NCBI RefSeq assembly: GCF_000026185.1
Contig: NC_010694.1
Coordinates: 3,224,001 to 3,288,000 of the forward strand
DNA length: 64,000 bases
Direction: 5' to 3'
DNA from: Erwinia tasmaniensis Et1/99
Lineage (GTDB): Bacteria; Pseudomonadota; Gammaproteobacteria; Enterobacterales; Enterobacteriaceae
Below the pieces are notes generated by a model. The model was given only the letters and a program-made list of their open reading frames with translations. It made no database searches and was not told the DNA's origin. The position numbers and the translations under genes are program-made. Below, in pieces: positions 43,701-55,273 of this stretch (its first letter is position 1; each line of letters starts with the position of its first letter).

Positions 43701-45041
43701 TTACTGCCCGGCGATTTTCATTTCGGGTAACAGAACGGAACCACACTGAATATTGCTGCGCGTTTCAATATCACTCCCCACCGATACCATATTACGCCAC
43801 ATATCTTTCAGGTTACCCGCGATCGTTATCTCACTCACCGGATACTGGATAACGCCATTTTCTACCCAGAAGCCGGAAGCGCCACGCGAATAATCGCCGG
43901 TGATCCCACTGACGCCCTGCCCCATCAGTTCGGTTACCAGCAGCCCGGTTCCAAGCTGCTTCAGCATGCCATCGAAGCTGTGCCCCTGCCCGGCGATACG
44001 CCAGTTATGGATACCGCCCGCATGACCCGTGCTCTGCAAGCCCAGCTTACGCGCCGAATAGCTGGTCAGTAGCCAGTTCTGCAACACGCCCTCTTTTACG
44101 ATGTCGCGCCGATGGGTACGCACGCCTTCACCGTCGAACGGCGTTGAGGCCAGCCCTTTCAGCAGGTGTGGATGTTCTTCAATGGTCAGCCATTCAGGTA
44201 GGATCTGCTGGCCGAGCGAGTCGAGCAGGAAGGTGGATTTGCGGTACACGCTTCCGCCGCTGATCGCCCCGACAAGATGGCCAAACAGCCCGGTGGCAAC
44301 TTCAGCGGCAAACATCACCGGCGCTTTCATCGTTGACAGTTTGCGCGGAGACAGGCGCGACAGCGTGCGGCGCGCGCACTCTTCACCCACGTATTCCGGC
44401 GACTGAAGGTCTTCCATCGCACGGCCGATGGTGTAAGCGTAGTCCCGCTCCATATCGCCGTTTTCTTCCGCGATAACGCAGCTGGAAAGCGAGTGACGGC
44501 TGGAGCAATACCCCTGGATCATCCCGTGGCTGTTGCCAAACACCTTAATGCCAACGTGGCTGTTAAAGCTGCCGCCTTCGGTATTGGTGATACGCTTATC
44601 TGCTTTTAACGCCGCCTGCTCTGCGCGTGCCGCCAGTTCGATGGCGCGATCGGCATCGATCTCGCTCGGATGGAACAGATCAAGATCGGGCGCTTCAAAC
44701 GCCAGTAGTTCAGGGTCCGCCACGCCGGCGTAAGGGTCCGGCGAGGTGTAACGCGCAATGTCCAGCGCGGCCTGCACGGTACGCTGGATAGCGTCCTGAC
44801 TCAGGTCGGTTGAAGAGGCGCTACCTTTACGATTCTGGTAATAAACGGTAATGCCCAGCGCGCCATCACTGTTGAACTCAACATTTTCCACGGCACCGTA
44901 ACGGGTGCTGACGCCGATGCCGGTCGTTTTCGTGACCGCAACCTCCGCCCCGTCGCTGCTGGTGCTTGCCAGTTCGAGTGCTGTCGCTACCGCCTGTTCC
45001 AGGATTTTACGCTGTTCTGCAACTTGGGAGAGTAATTTCAT
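43701..45041 (-). CDS. pmbA: Metalloprotease subunit PmbA (TldE)
   Basis: 446 residues of the TldD/PmbA family, nearly full length against E. coli (450). PmbA lacks the HExxxH zinc motif of its partner TldD; none is visible here, as expected. The TldD/PmbA complex degrades small unfolded peptides and matures microcin B17 and processes CcdA. The C-terminal [22 protein letters not shown] stretch is typical. It is divergent from darP, the standard arrangement. Confidence 0.95.
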   Translation of the reverse strand: MKLLSQVAEQRKILEQAVATALELASTSSDGAEVAVTKTTGIGVSTRYGAVENVEFNSDGALGITVYYQNRKGSASSTDLSQDAIQRTVQAALDIARYTSPDPYAGVADPELLAFEAPDLDLFHPSEIDADRAIELAARAEQAALKADKRITNTEGGSFNSHVGIKVFGNSHGMIQGYCSSRHSLSSCVIAEENGDMERDYAYTIGRAMEDLQSPEYVGEECARRTLSRLSPRKLSTMKAPVMFAAEVATGLFGHLVGAISGGSVYRKSTFLLDSLGQQILPEWLTIEEHPHLLKGLASTPFDGEGVRTHRRDIVKEGVLQNWLLTSYSARKLGLQSTGHAGGIHNWRIAGQGHSFDGMLKQLGTGLLVTELMGQGVSGITGDYSRGASGFWVENGVIQYPVSEITIAGNLKDMWRNMVSVGSDIETRSNIQCGSVLLPEMKIAGQ

Positions 45042-45204
45042 TGACCTACCATATAATTAAAAAAGGGCGGTTTTTTCGGCGGCTTAGCCTGCGGGAAAAT
45101 CGCGCTATGGTGATTACGTTATTTTGAGTCTAACAGAGTAAGAGAACAATTTCGCAGTAGCCGCGTAACCTGATAACATTAGCCTCTTTTTTTGGAGCCT
45201 GACC

Positions 45205-45744
45205 ATGACCAAGCAGCCTGATGAGTGGCTCGATGACGTACCCGATAACGATGAAGAAGATGAAGAGATTATCTGGGTCAGTAAGAGTGAAATTAAACGC
45301 GATGCCGAGGAGTTAAAGCGCCTCGGGGCAGAGCTGATGGAGCTGGGGAGTAACTCCCTTGACAGGATCCCGCTGGATGAAGATCTGCGCAGCGCCATTG
45401 AGCTGGCGCAGAAAATCAAGAAAGAGGGCCGCCGCCGCCAGATGCAGCTCATCGGTAAGATGCTGCGCTCGCGCGACGAGGAGCCGATCCGCACCGCGCT
45501 GGATAAGCTGAAAAACCGCCACAACCAGCAGGTCGCCCTTTTCCATAAACTGGAGATGATGCGCGATCGCCTGGTGGAACAGGGGGACGAGGCGGTCGCC
45601 GAAGTGCTGGCCCTCTATCCGAACGCCGATCGTCAGCAGCTGCGTGCGATGATCCGTAACGCGCAAAAAGAGAAAGCGGGCAACAAGCCGCCGAAAGCCT
45701 ATCGCCAGATCTTCCAGTATCTGCGCGAGCTGGCCGAAGCCTGA
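45205..45744 (+). CDS. darP: Ribosome-associated protein DarP (YjgA)
   Basis: 179 residues, very acidic start ([16 protein letters not shown]) then a helical basic body, the DUF615/YjgA family. It helps late 50S subunit assembly at the peptidyl transferase centre. GGAG lies 7 bases before the ATG. A GC-rich hairpin (GCGGACC / GGTCCGC, 45759-45779) lies after the stop, between it and the convergent mpl. Confidence 0.95.
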   Translation: MTKQPDEWLDDVPDNDEEDEEIIWVSKSEIKRDAEELKRLGAELMELGSNSLDRIPLDEDLRSAIELAQKIKKEGRRRQMQLIGKMLRSRDEEPIRTALDKLKNRHNQQVALFHKLEMMRDRLVEQGDEAVAEVLALYPNADRQQLRAMIRNAQKEKAGNKPPKAYRQIFQYLRELAEA

Positions 45745-45845
45745 TCCGCCAACGGCGTGCGGACCTCAACAGGGTCCGCCGCTGGCAAAGTTCAGGTCAG
45801 CATTCACCGCCGATGGAAAGCGGCTCTCCGCACGCGGAGGGCACG

Positions 45846-47198
45846 TTATGCCAGCCGGTCTAACAGCTTCTGATGGATCCCGCCAAAGCCGCCGTTACTC
45901 ATCACCAGAATCGTGTCTCCCGGATGGGCAATCTTGGCGATCGCCTCGACCAGCGTGTCGATATCGGCACTCCAGTGCGCCGGCTGAATGCAGGCATCCG
46001 CCACTTCTGACACCTGCCACGGAATATGGTGTGGCTGATAGAGAAACACCTCGTCGGCACGACCTAATGACGGAGCGAGGTCGTTCTTGCTGATGCCCAT
46101 CTTCATGGTGTTGGAGCGAGGCTCCAGCACCGCCAGAATACGTGCCGTGCCGCCCACCTTGCCGCGCAGCGCCGCCAGCGTGGCGTTAATGGCCGTAGGA
46201 TGATGGGCAAAATCATCATAAACTTTGATACCGTTGCTCTCGCCACGCAGCTCCAGCCGACGGCGGGCGTTGATAAAATCATTCAACGCGCGGCCGGCAT
46301 CCTCCGGCTTCACGCCCACATGACGGGCTGCGGCAATCGCCATCATACCGTTACGCATATTGTGCTCGCCAACCAGTGACCAGTTCACCTCCGCCACGCG
46401 CTCACCGTCAAGCCAGACTTCCCAATGAGAAGCGTCTGGGGACAGTTTCTTCACCTGCCAGCAGCCGTTTTCACCTACCGCTTCTTGCTCGCTCCAGCAA
46501 CCCATCGCCATCACCTGCTTCAGATTGGCATCATGCTCCGGCAGGATAATTTTTCCCTGTCCCGGCACGATACGCACCAGATGATGGAACTGTTTCTGAA
46601 TGGCGCGTAAATCCTCGTAGATATCCGCATGATCGAATTCCAGATTATTCAGGATCAGAGTGCGCGGGCAGTAATGCACAAACTTAGCGCGTTTGTCGAA
46701 AAATGCACAGTCGTACTCATCCGCTTCAATCACAAAGAATGGGCTTTTCCCTAATTTAGCCGAAACGTCGAAGTTTCCCGGTACGCCACCGATGACAAAG
46801 CCCGGCTCATAGCCACAGGCCTGTAAAATCCACGCCACCATGCCCGCCGTGGTGGTTTTGCCGTGGGTTCCCGCTACCGCGATCACCCAGTGGTCACGCA
46901 ACACGAAATCATGTAACCACTGTGGGCCGGAGAGGTAGGGAATATTCCGTTCCAGTACCGCTTCCACACAGGGATTTCCACGGGTCATGGCATTACCGAT
47001 AATCACCAGGTCTGGAGCAGGATCGAGCTGCGAAGCATCATAACCCTGTATTAAATCAATGCCCTGCTTTTCCAGCAGCGTGCTCATCGGCGGATAGACG
47101 TTAACATCGGAGCCGGTAACGTCATGACCGAGTGCGCGAGCTAACATCGCCAGACCGCCCATGAAAGTGCCACAGATACCAAGAATATGGATACGCAT
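45846..47198 (-). CDS. mpl: UDP-MurNAc:L-Ala-gamma-D-Glu-meso-DAP ligase Mpl
   Basis: 450 residues (E. coli 457), Mur ligase fold: N-terminal UDP-binding domain with HILGICGTFMGGLA, P-loop VAGTHGKTTTAGM near 110-122, and C-terminal domain. It reattaches recovered tripeptide to UDP-MurNAc for cell-wall recycling in the cytoplasm. It is divergent from fbp, as in E. coli, with about 170 bp between the starts. Confidence 0.95.
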   Translation of the reverse strand: MRIHILGICGTFMGGLAMLARALGHDVTGSDVNVYPPMSTLLEKQGIDLIQGYDASQLDPAPDLVIIGNAMTRGNPCVEAVLERNIPYLSGPQWLHDFVLRDHWVIAVAGTHGKTTTAGMVAWILQACGYEPGFVIGGVPGNFDVSAKLGKSPFFVIEADEYDCAFFDKRAKFVHYCPRTLILNNLEFDHADIYEDLRAIQKQFHHLVRIVPGQGKIILPEHDANLKQVMAMGCWSEQEAVGENGCWQVKKLSPDASHWEVWLDGERVAEVNWSLVGEHNMRNGMMAIAAARHVGVKPEDAGRALNDFINARRRLELRGESNGIKVYDDFAHHPTAINATLAALRGKVGGTARILAVLEPRSNTMKMGISKNDLAPSLGRADEVFLYQPHHIPWQVSEVADACIQPAHWSADIDTLVEAIAKIAHPGDTILVMSNGGFGGIHQKLLDRLA

Positions 47199-47370
47199 AA
47201 AAGGTCCGTTTGGTGAAAGTTCTGGCCTAGTGTACCGCCCTCATCGTGCGGAAGAAACGGATTTGCCCTATGTTCTTTACTATTCAATCAGCTAAACTGC
47301 TGTCGCATATGCATACATTGGCAGTTTGTGAATCAAGCTGCTCTTCAATCGCAGATTCAGGAATTGTGTT

Positions 47371-48369
47371 ATGAAAACGTTAGGCGAATTTATCGTCGAA
47401 AAGCAACATGACTTTCCGCACGCAACCGGTGAACTGACGGCGCTCATCTCCGCCATCAAACTGGGTGCGAAGATCATTCACCGGGATATCAATAAAGCCG
47501 GTCTGGTCGACATTCTCGGGGCAAGCGGCGTTGAAAATATTCAGGGCGAGCAGCAGATGAAACTTGACCTGTATGCGAATGAAAAACTCAAAGCCGCACT
47601 GAAGGCGCGCGGTATCGTCGCCGGTATCGCGTCTGAAGAAGAAGACGAAATCGTTATTTTCGAAGGTGTGGAAAACGGCAAATATGTCGTGCTGATGGAC
47701 CCCCTCGACGGCTCTTCTAACATCGATGTTAACGTATCGGTAGGCACCATTTTCTCAATTTACCGCCGTATTACCCCGGCGGGTACGCCGGTCACCGAAG
47801 AGGACTTCTTACAGCCGGGCAGTCAGCAGGTCGCTGCGGGTTACGTGGTTTACGGCTCGTCAACCATGCTGGTTTATACCACCGGTTATGGCGTACACGC
47901 CTTTACCTATGACCCGTCGCTAGGCGTGTTCTGCCTGAGCGCGGAGCGCATGACTTTCCCGGAAAATGGCTATACCTACTCGATTAACGAAGGTAACTAT
48001 ATTCGCTTCCCGCAGGGGGTGAAAAAATACCTTAAATTCTGCCAAGAAGAGGATAAAGCCACCCGCCGCCCCTATACCTCACGCTATATTGGCTCGCTGG
48101 TGGCAGACTTCCACCGCAATTTGCTGAAAGGCGGTATCTATCTCTATCCAAGTACGGCAAGTCATCCACAGGGCAAGCTGCGTCTACTGTATGAATGTAA
48201 TCCGATGGCCTTCCTTGCAGAGCAGGCCGGTGGTAAAGCCTCTGACGGCAAAAATCGTATTCTCGACCTGGTGCCCGAAACTCTCCACCAGCGCTCGCCG
48301 TTCTTCGTCGGTAATGATCATATGGTGAATGATACCGAACGTTTCCTGCGTGAGTATCCGGATAACTAA
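47371..48369 (+). CDS. fbp: Fructose-1,6-bisphosphatase class 1
   Basis: 332 residues, identical length to E. coli Fbp. The metal-binding motif is [16 protein letters not shown] near 111-126, with GGKASDG near the end. It hydrolyses fructose 1,6-bisphosphate to fructose 6-phosphate in gluconeogenesis, with AMP and citrate as effectors in E. coli. It is followed by the convergent chemoreceptor gene. Confidence 0.97.
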   Translation: MKTLGEFIVEKQHDFPHATGELTALISAIKLGAKIIHRDINKAGLVDILGASGVENIQGEQQMKLDLYANEKLKAALKARGIVAGIASEEEDEIVIFEGVENGKYVVLMDPLDGSSNIDVNVSVGTIFSIYRRITPAGTPVTEEDFLQPGSQQVAAGYVVYGSSTMLVYTTGYGVHAFTYDPSLGVFCLSAERMTFPENGYTYSINEGNYIRFPQGVKKYLKFCQEEDKATRRPYTSRYIGSLVADFHRNLLKGGIYLYPSTASHPQGKLRLLYECNPMAFLAEQAGGKASDGKNRILDLVPETLHQRSPFFVGNDHMVNDTERFLREYPDN

Positions 48370-48463
48370 ACGCCGGGCGCCTGAACAGGGCTTACCGTTT
48401 GGCAACGCTCTCTGACAGAAACCGGGCAGACTCTAAAAATCTGCCCGGTAAGCAGCCGGGATA

Positions 48464-50029
48464 TCAGGCCCCTTGCGCCACCTTAAATACCGCCATCGTC
48501 TGCATTAGCTGACGGGATTGCTCCTCAAGCGACTGGGTAGCGGCGGCGGCCTGTTCGACCAACGCGGCATTCTGCTGCGCCACTTCATCCATTTGTGTAA
48601 CGGCCACGTTTACCTGTTCGATACCGTGACTTTGCTCCTGTGACGCGCTGGAGATCTCCTTCATCAGCGTCGTCACGCGCATCACTTCGGTTGAGATCTC
48701 ATCCATAGTTTCACCCGCTTTATTTGCCATATCTGAACCCTCGTTGACGCGGGTTTGAGACTCGGCAATCAGCGTGCGGATCTCCTTCGCTGCCGTGGCG
48801 CTACGCTGGGCAAGATTACGCACTTCGCTGGCAACCACGGCGAAACCGCGTCCCTGCTCCCCGGCACGCGCCGCTTCGACAGAAGCATTCAGCGCCAGGA
48901 TATTGGTCTGGAAAGCAATGCCGTCAATCACGCCGAGAATATCGCCTACACGCTGCGAGCTGTTGGAGATCTCCGACATTTTCCCCATCACGTAACTGAC
49001 CACTTCCGCACCGCGTTCGGCGGTATCTGAAACCGACTGCGCCAGTAAATGCGCCTGCTGCGCATTGTCCGCGTTCTGCTTCACCGTGGCCGTCAGCTGT
49101 TCCATGCTCGCCGCCGTCTGCTCCAGCGATGCCGCCGACTCTTCGGTGCGCTGCGAGAGATTCAGGTTGCCCGATGTCAGTTCACGGCTGCCGATATCAA
49201 TCTGCATACTGGCATCACGCACCTGACCGACCGAGTGCTGCAACGACTGCTGCATGCTGCCGAGCGCAGCATTCAGGCGGCCAATTTCATTTTTGCCGCT
49301 TTCCGGCACACGCTGGGTCAGGTCGCCGGCCGCAATGTACTCCAGATGTTTGATCGCATTGTCCAACGGCTTCAGCAACAGTTCGCGCAGGATCATCCAT
49401 GCCAGTGCCACCAGCAGTAACGTCAACGCGCCGCTGACCAGAATCAGAATGGTCATCATCGACTGATTATAATCCGCCTGCTCCAGACGCGATGCCGTCA
49501 CTTCGTTTGCATACTGACCAAAGTCGTCAACCGCATCACTGTACTTACCCGCCAGTGCGGAGAGGTTGCCTTCGAGGACCTGATAATAGTCATTGGCGTT
49601 CTGCTTCTGCATTGCGCTCATCAGCGGCGTGATGCCGTTAGCAACGTAATCCCGGAAGGTTGCGACAACCTTCTCCGCCAGAATGCGGCCATGCTCAGTC
49701 ACGGTTCCAGCTTCAATAAATTTTTTCAGCTCGTTTTCTGAAGTGACCACATAGCTAAGCGCACGATCGGCCGCTTTGGCCGCCTTATCGGGCTGACCAA
49801 TCTCCAGCTGACGCATCGCCAGCGCCGCAACGGCACGGGCGCGCAGCAAGCTGCCGTTGCTGATGTAGAGCGCATTTAACTCAATGCCCTGGATGCGGTT
49901 GACGGCATCCAGTGAACGATTCCCCTTCTGTATGGCGGTAATTCCCATTACGCTGACTACCAGTAGCAGCAGCGTCATCAGGCCGAGTAGGGCCAATAAG
50001 CCCGAACGTATTGAGATTCTTTTTAGCAT
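48464..50029 (-). CDS. Methyl-accepting chemotaxis protein
   Basis: 521 residues: membrane segment about 11-30, periplasmic four-helix ligand domain, second segment about 190-212, HAMP (to ~265), then the long signalling hairpin with AFQTNILALNASVEAARAGEQGRGFAVVASEVR tip region. It signals to CheA/CheW. The C-terminus ends FKVAQGA, without the NWETF/NWESF pentapeptide that recruits CheR and CheB, so it is a low-abundance-type receptor. Its FliA promoter places it in the flagellar regulon. The ligand is unknown. It is not present here in E. coli, so it is an insertion between fbp and ppa. Confidence 0.95.
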   Translation of the reverse strand: MLKRISIRSGLLALLGLMTLLLLVVSVMGITAIQKGNRSLDAVNRIQGIELNALYISNGSLLRARAVAALAMRQLEIGQPDKAAKAADRALSYVVTSENELKKFIEAGTVTEHGRILAEKVVATFRDYVANGITPLMSAMQKQNANDYYQVLEGNLSALAGKYSDAVDDFGQYANEVTASRLEQADYNQSMMTILILVSGALTLLLVALAWMILRELLLKPLDNAIKHLEYIAAGDLTQRVPESGKNEIGRLNAALGSMQQSLQHSVGQVRDASMQIDIGSRELTSGNLNLSQRTEESAASLEQTAASMEQLTATVKQNADNAQQAHLLAQSVSDTAERGAEVVSYVMGKMSEISNSSQRVGDILGVIDGIAFQTNILALNASVEAARAGEQGRGFAVVASEVRNLAQRSATAAKEIRTLIAESQTRVNEGSDMANKAGETMDEISTEVMRVTTLMKEISSASQEQSHGIEQVNVAVTQMDEVAQQNAALVEQAAAATQSLEEQSRQLMQTMAVFKVAQGA

Positions 50030-50085
50030 TGTCTTTTCCCGATGGTGTTGAGTCTGTAAATTCCCGGTATTTAAAATCGACCAAG

Positions 50086-50113
50086 TTATCGGCAGTAACT
50101 CCAGGTAACTTTA
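50086..50113 (-). promoter_or_regulatory. FliA (sigma-28) promoter of the chemotaxis receptor gene
   Basis: On the minus strand TAAAGTTA (50106-50113) and GCCGATAA (50086-50093) are separated by 12 bp. The consensus is TAAAGTTT-N11-GCCGATAA, so the -10 is exact and the -35 differs at one base with a spacer one longer. It lies 57 bp before the start. Confidence 0.88.
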
Positions 50114-50495
50114 CCGAAAATAGATTATTTCGGTCTTTTACCAGTACGCGTTGATGAACCGGTCTGCGTACCACGGCACGGCAGAACAGCTCTTTCAGAC
50201 AGTCAGCAAGCCACATCCGGCAACAATGATGCTGTGGGCAAACCGTATTAACGGTAGATGAAGCAAAAATCTTAAACTTATTGCTTAACGCAAATTTTTC
50301 TCCTCTCCTCCCACCATGGCAAATCTGCGAAATCAGCAATATGAGACATAAGCATTCTTTTTCCGATCATTCCCTATCCACAGCGATCTCGCCGCCAGGC
50401 CGGAGCATTCTTAAAGCCTGAAAAAGGGGAGTACTTTGACGATGAGATGGCTATAATACCGGGCACTCAACCTAAGATGATTGAAGGAATTTACC

Positions 50496-51032
50496 ATGAG
50501 CCTTAACCACGTACCTGCTGGCAAAGACCTGCCGGATGACATCTATGTCGTCATTGAGATCCCGGCTAACGCAGCGCCGATCAAATATGAAGTTGATAAA
50601 GAGTCGGGTGCTCTGTTCGTAGATCGCTTTATGGCCACCGCAATGTTCTACCCGTGCAATTACGGTTACATCAACAACACACTCTCTCTGGACGGTGACC
50701 CGGTTGACGTGCTGGTGCCAACGCCTTATCCGCTGCAGCCAGGTTCTGTGATCCGCTGCCGTCCGGTTGGCGTGCTGAAAATGACCGACGAGTCAGGTGA
50801 AGACGCTAAAGTGGTTGCGGTTCCGCACAGCAAACTGAGCAAAGAGTATGAGCACATCCAGGATGTGAACGACCTTCCAGAACTGCTGCGCGGCCAGATC
50901 GGCCACTTCTTCGAGCAGTATAAAGCGCTGGAAAAAGGCAAATGGGTTAAAGTTGAAGGCTGGGAAGGCGTTGCGGCGGCAAAAGCTGAAATCGTTTCTT
51001 CTTTCGAGCGTGCGGCGAAAGCTGATAAGTGA
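50496..51032 (+). CDS. ppa: Inorganic pyrophosphatase
   Basis: 178 residues (E. coli 176), family I. The metal-binding set [18 protein letters not shown] and GDPVDVLV (DxxPDxxD-type) are present. It hydrolyses pyrophosphate to phosphate in the cytoplasm and drives biosynthetic reactions. The ATG at 50496 ([15 protein letters not shown]) with GAAGGAA 7 bases upstream is chosen over a TTG at 50481. Confidence 0.97.
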   Translation: MSLNHVPAGKDLPDDIYVVIEIPANAAPIKYEVDKESGALFVDRFMATAMFYPCNYGYINNTLSLDGDPVDVLVPTPYPLQPGSVIRCRPVGVLKMTDESGEDAKVVAVPHSKLSKEYEHIQDVNDLPELLRGQIGHFFEQYKALEKGKWVKVEGWEGVAAAKAEIVSSFERAAKADK

Positions 51033-51110
51033 TCGTGTGCAGCCCTGATGTTAGCGCACCTCGCGTTAGCATCAGGACGACCGTTTTGCCCGATCGCTGA
51101 GCATAAAAAA

Positions 51111-51135
51111 ACACCGTCTGTTATTCAGACGGTGT
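51111..51135. terminator. Bidirectional terminator between ppa and ytfP
   Basis: ACACCGTCTG (51111-51120) and CAGACGGTGT (51126-51135) form a perfect 10-bp stem with A-run before and T-run after, so it serves both convergent genes. Confidence 0.92.
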
Positions 51136-51146
51136 TTTTTTTACGG

Positions 51147-51497
51147 TTATGTCGCGGAAATACCTCTTTGCAGCCAGTCACCGCTTTCGATTCGCTCCCG
51201 GCCCTTCACCGTTCGCTGGTAAACATACAGCCATGCGCTTCCATAGGGGGTTGAGACCAGCTCGCGCCGGTACTCCCCACCTTTAGTTCTGAGCGCATCC
51301 AGCTCCCCCAGGGTCGAGGCATCGATTCGGTACACCTCACAATGAACCTGCCCCTCTCCCATCACTACCCCAGGGTAATGACCCAAACTGTACAGCGCAT
51401 AGCCGGCGATCTGATGATCGCCCAGCCACTGCGCGTTGGTCATCCAGTGACTGTTACCTTGCTTCCGCCGCAGGCTGCCATAGACAATTATTCGCAT
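51147..51497 (-). CDS. ytfP: Gamma-glutamylcyclotransferase-fold protein YtfP
   Basis: 116 residues (E. coli 113). The GGCT-like fold starts IIVYGSLRRKQGN, the substrate-loop motif, and has the catalytic-type Glu in the LDALRTKGGEYRREL segment. Cellular function unproven. It starts 2 bp after tamB and belongs to the tamA-tamB-ytfP operon as in E. coli. Confidence 0.94.
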   Translation of the reverse strand: MRIIVYGSLRRKQGNSHWMTNAQWLGDHQIAGYALYSLGHYPGVVMGEGQVHCEVYRIDASTLGELDALRTKGGEYRRELVSTPYGSAWLYVYQRTVKGRERIESGDWLQRGISAT

Positions 51498-51499
51498 GA

Positions 51500-54400
51500 C
51501 TAAAACTCAAACTGATAGAGCAAATCCAGTGCCTGGTCAACCCCAGACACCGCTTCCAAATAGAGCTTAGGCATCAGGCGATAACGCAGCGTTAATGTCG
51601 CCAGTGAATCAAAAATGCCAACACCGTATTTTACCTGTAGACCCGGCAGCACATAGCCGCTGACCTGCACCTTCTGGCTGTCGCCGACTCCGGTGGTATC
51701 CAGCGCCAGATTACTGACACCAAAGGTCTCGCCGATTTTACCCACAACCTGCCCACTTTGTGCAAGCCCCAATCCTACCAGAGCAGAGGTTATTGCGTCG
51801 CTATCGCTGCCGGAAGCGCCTAATCCCTGACCGCGCAGCAGATAGGACAGGGCTTCCTGCTGAGACTTCGCTGGATCGGAGAAAATTTCCACCTTCGGCT
51901 CATCCGCCAGTCCGGTCACGCGCACCCCGGCGGTAACATCGTCTTCGGTGGCTTCCGGGTTACGGATCGCTTCTATATTCAGATACGGCTGATCGGCCGG
52001 GCCGGAGAATTGCAGCTCGCCTTTACGCACGATCAGATCCTGGCCGTACGCATGGAAGCGTCCGGATGGGATATTGATCTGCCCATTAAGTCCCAGCCCG
52101 CGTTTATCCTGCACCATTTTCAGGTCGCCGTTCAGCTTCGCCTTCAGGCCAAAGGCACTGAGGCGTACATCGTTACCGACATGAATAACCAGATTGCTGT
52201 TGATCGGAATAGCGGCAGACTTAGGCGCTATCGGTTTAAGGTTTTTATCCAGCAACACTTCGTCGGAAGAAACCCCGACCGCGCTGGTCGGGACTTCCTG
52301 CACGGTGATACGCGCCCAGGGGATATCAACACGGCCTTCAAGATTGAACAGCTGTGGAGTGGCTTCAAACACCAGATCCGGCGATACGTCCATACGCACC
52401 ATGGGCGGCACGGTGACGCGTATCTTGTCCCCTTTCGCCGCAATACGCGCGCGCCAGGCATCCAGCTGGTTCCAGTCGGCGTTACCGTCCAGGGCGATCT
52501 GCCCCTGTGATGTCTGAACCAACCCTTTCAGGGTCGAACTCATGCCGTTAAAGACCATCGTCAAATTGGCCGCGGTGAGATCGACCGGCATAAAGCTGCC
52601 GTCAACATCGACGTTACGCAGCCCCAAATCACCAAATACCTGAGGCTTTTGCAGATTGCCGCCAAGGCGCAGACGTGTATTCAGCTCTCCGGTGATTTTC
52701 TCTCCCTGCATCAGGGCCGGATTGAGCATCGCCAGCGACAGACTGGTAATATTGACATTGCCGGACAGTGTACGTCGCCCCTGCGGATCGGCAATCTGTA
52801 CGTTACCGTCAAGCTGACCGTTATTAGCGATACGCAGCAGCCAGTCCAGCTGCGCACGACCATTTTTCAACGCCGCATTGAGGTTTAGCGTATCAAAAGC
52901 GATGGGCAGATTATTGCCCTGCACATCCTGATCGACCTTAACCCCGCGCCCCTTCAAGGCAACACGCCCGGTAGGCAGGGCACCGTCGGCTGTCCAGCTG
53001 ACATCCGCATCGCCGTTAAATACCCCCGCCAGCCGCGTGGTGTCAGGCATAAACGGTTTGATCATGGCCAGATCGAAGCGGTTGAGCACCACGCGGGCAT
53101 GACCGGAAGGCCCAGCTTCCACCGTCTGCGGCACGCACAGCTCGGCGTTCGGGTTCTGCCAACAGTGCGGCCCAATGCTCACCGTCTGTTTCGCGTTGAG
53201 ATAATCAAGCGCAATGGCGCGGGTTAAGCGCCAGTCACCGACCGGAGTCGCGAAACGGGTATTGTTTAACGTTCCCTGCCAACGCCCGGCCGCGCGGTCA
53301 AAGGCACCGTTGAGCGCCAGCTGGCCGGAAACCGGTTCTCCCTGCACGCTGAGCTTAAGCTGGTGCTGTTTTTCCGTGCCGCTGGCGTCAAGCTGCAGCA
53401 GCCTGACCACCAATGCATCCTGCTTCAGCTGCTCCACGCGCAGATTCACTTTACCCTGCACCTGTTCGCCAGAGCGAACATCGCCGTCCAGCTTGATACG
53501 CCCAATACGCATCGCCTGCCAGCGCAAACCGCTGGCGGTCAAATCCGCCAGCAGCTGCGGCGTCTTCAGGTCGCCACGCGCACGGATCGTTCCTACCGCA
53601 ACGCCGCCCAATCCCGGCAGGGCGTTATCGAGATGCCTGGCATCAATATCAGCATCCAGAGCCAGCTTCTCGCCAAGGGAACCTTTCACATTGACGTTAT
53701 TGCGCCCCAGCACCAGTTTTATGCCGGGGATATCCCACTGGTTGTAACTGTTGCCGGACAAAGAGCCGTCGGCGCTTACGGCGTTGTTACGCACGTTACC
53801 TTTAAGCTTCAGCTCCGGCACACGCATCTGCCAGCTGCCGCCGTACAGACTGCCTCGGGTAGTGATTTTCCCCTCCAGCTTCGCCGGCCAGTCAGGATAC
53901 TGTTTTGCGGTATTGATCCCTGACAGGGTCAATTCACTATGCCAGCTGATCGCCTTACTCCAGTCAACCAGCGCCGTCAGATCGGTATTGCCCTGCAATG
54001 CTGCCAGACGCAGCTTATCGAGAGAGAACTGTTCAACATTGCCTTTGCCATCCAGCGTCAGTGTGGCTGGCGGCACCCCTTCCCCCTGCAAAGCCGCTTT
54101 GAGCGACATCACATAGTCCGTGGCTTTGCCGTTGAAGCTGAAGTTGACGTTATTTGCCTGGAACTGTGCCGCCCCCTCCAGCGGCCAGCGCAGCTGTGGG
54201 CTTTGCAGGCGCATATTGATCGGCAGACCCGCTACGGCCAGCTGGCTATCGGCATCAAGCTGCGCGCGCACCGGGCCAGACAAATTGAGCGCCAGCTTAA
54301 GCGTATCGCGCAGTCCGCCGTCCAGCGTCATTTTGATCTTCTCGCCTTTGAGCGGATCGAGGTTGATCGCGCCATTGAGCGTAAAGCTCATTGGCCAGCT

Positions 54401-55273
54401 GCCGCTGAGCGTCGCCCCGCCCTGCGCGTTGAGCTGCCCTTGGGGAGAATCCACGTCAAGCGTTTGCAGCTGGAGCTGATTATGCTCGGTTTTGGCCTTG
54501 AGCAGCAGTCGATTAACGGCAATATCGCTATCGCCGGTGATGCGCAGCTGCTCGCCGAGGATCTGTTGCACGTTAACATCGAGCGGCAGGATAAATTCCG
54601 GCAGATCCGGCAGCAGTGGTTTGGCAAACAGCGCCTTAAGCGTCTCGCCCAGCGGCGCTTCATCCGCTGCCGGCCGTTCAATTTTCGGCTCTACTACCTG
54701 CTCGCTGGCGACTTTTGCCGCTTTCGGCAGCGCAACCAGCAGCCCCTGGATATGGGTTGGGGTGAGCGTCAACGCTCGCTCCTGCCAGTGCAGGCCGCTG
54801 GTGAAGTCGGCGAGAGAAATGGCGGTATCGTCGATTTTCACGTTAATGTTGTGCAGCGCCAGCCTGCTCAAGGTGAGCGGATACGGCGTGCTGATCTCCC
54901 CCGTACTGCCCTCCTTTTTCACCGGCGCGTCGGCAGCAGGCGGCATCCGTTTGCTGTCCACCACCACGTTCACATCCTTCAACGCCAAATCGTTAATGCA
55001 GAAGGCGCTCTGTTTCAGACAGCCGAGGCGCAACGCAAGATGGAACTCGCCCGCCTTCACCGTAACACCCGGCATGTCATAGCTGACGCCCTTCAGGGTC
55101 AGGTTACGCCAGCCGCCGTCCACCTGCTGAATGCCCAACCCCGGAACCCAGCGTGCCGCCGAATTCAGGGCCAGGTGTAGGCCGGTCGTGGTGCCAAGCA
55201 AAAAAGCAATGCCGCCAAGCAGCAGCAGGATAAAAATGAGAATGCCAATCAGACCCTTTTTCCACCACTTCAT
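51500..55273 (-). CDS. tamB: Translocation and assembly module subunit TamB
   Basis: 1257 residues (E. coli 1259). N-terminal membrane anchor (about 6-28), a very long beta-repetitive periplasmic body and a C-terminal DUF490 domain ending YQFEF. TamB spans the periplasm, joins TamA in the outer membrane and is thought to help assembly of outer-membrane proteins and lipid transport (AsmA-like family). It overlaps tamA by 4 bp. Confidence 0.96.
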   Translation of the reverse strand: MKWWKKGLIGILIFILLLLGGIAFLLGTTTGLHLALNSAARWVPGLGIQQVDGGWRNLTLKGVSYDMPGVTVKAGEFHLALRLGCLKQSAFCINDLALKDVNVVVDSKRMPPAADAPVKKEGSTGEISTPYPLTLSRLALHNINVKIDDTAISLADFTSGLHWQERALTLTPTHIQGLLVALPKAAKVASEQVVEPKIERPAADEAPLGETLKALFAKPLLPDLPEFILPLDVNVQQILGEQLRITGDSDIAVNRLLLKAKTEHNQLQLQTLDVDSPQGQLNAQGGATLSGSWPMSFTLNGAINLDPLKGEKIKMTLDGGLRDTLKLALNLSGPVRAQLDADSQLAVAGLPINMRLQSPQLRWPLEGAAQFQANNVNFSFNGKATDYVMSLKAALQGEGVPPATLTLDGKGNVEQFSLDKLRLAALQGNTDLTALVDWSKAISWHSELTLSGINTAKQYPDWPAKLEGKITTRGSLYGGSWQMRVPELKLKGNVRNNAVSADGSLSGNSYNQWDIPGIKLVLGRNNVNVKGSLGEKLALDADIDARHLDNALPGLGGVAVGTIRARGDLKTPQLLADLTASGLRWQAMRIGRIKLDGDVRSGEQVQGKVNLRVEQLKQDALVVRLLQLDASGTEKQHQLKLSVQGEPVSGQLALNGAFDRAAGRWQGTLNNTRFATPVGDWRLTRAIALDYLNAKQTVSIGPHCWQNPNAELCVPQTVEAGPSGHARVVLNRFDLAMIKPFMPDTTRLAGVFNGDADVSWTADGALPTGRVALKGRGVKVDQDVQGNNLPIAFDTLNLNAALKNGRAQLDWLLRIANNGQLDGNVQIADPQGRRTLSGNVNITSLSLAMLNPALMQGEKITGELNTRLRLGGNLQKPQVFGDLGLRNVDVDGSFMPVDLTAANLTMVFNGMSSTLKGLVQTSQGQIALDGNADWNQLDAWRARIAAKGDKIRVTVPPMVRMDVSPDLVFEATPQLFNLEGRVDIPWARITVQEVPTSAVGVSSDEVLLDKNLKPIAPKSAAIPINSNLVIHVGNDVRLSAFGLKAKLNGDLKMVQDKRGLGLNGQINIPSGRFHAYGQDLIVRKGELQFSGPADQPYLNIEAIRNPEATEDDVTAGVRVTGLADEPKVEIFSDPAKSQQEALSYLLRGQGLGASGSDSDAITSALVGLGLAQSGQVVGKIGETFGVSNLALDTTGVGDSQKVQVSGYVLPGLQVKYGVGIFDSLATLTLRYRLMPKLYLEAVSGVDQALDLLYQFEF

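Noticed and set aside
53939-55180. 413-codon plus-strand frame opposite tamB, with several others between 52010 and 55180
   Set aside because: It mirrors the codon pattern of tamB on the other strand, has no family motif, and tamB is certain.
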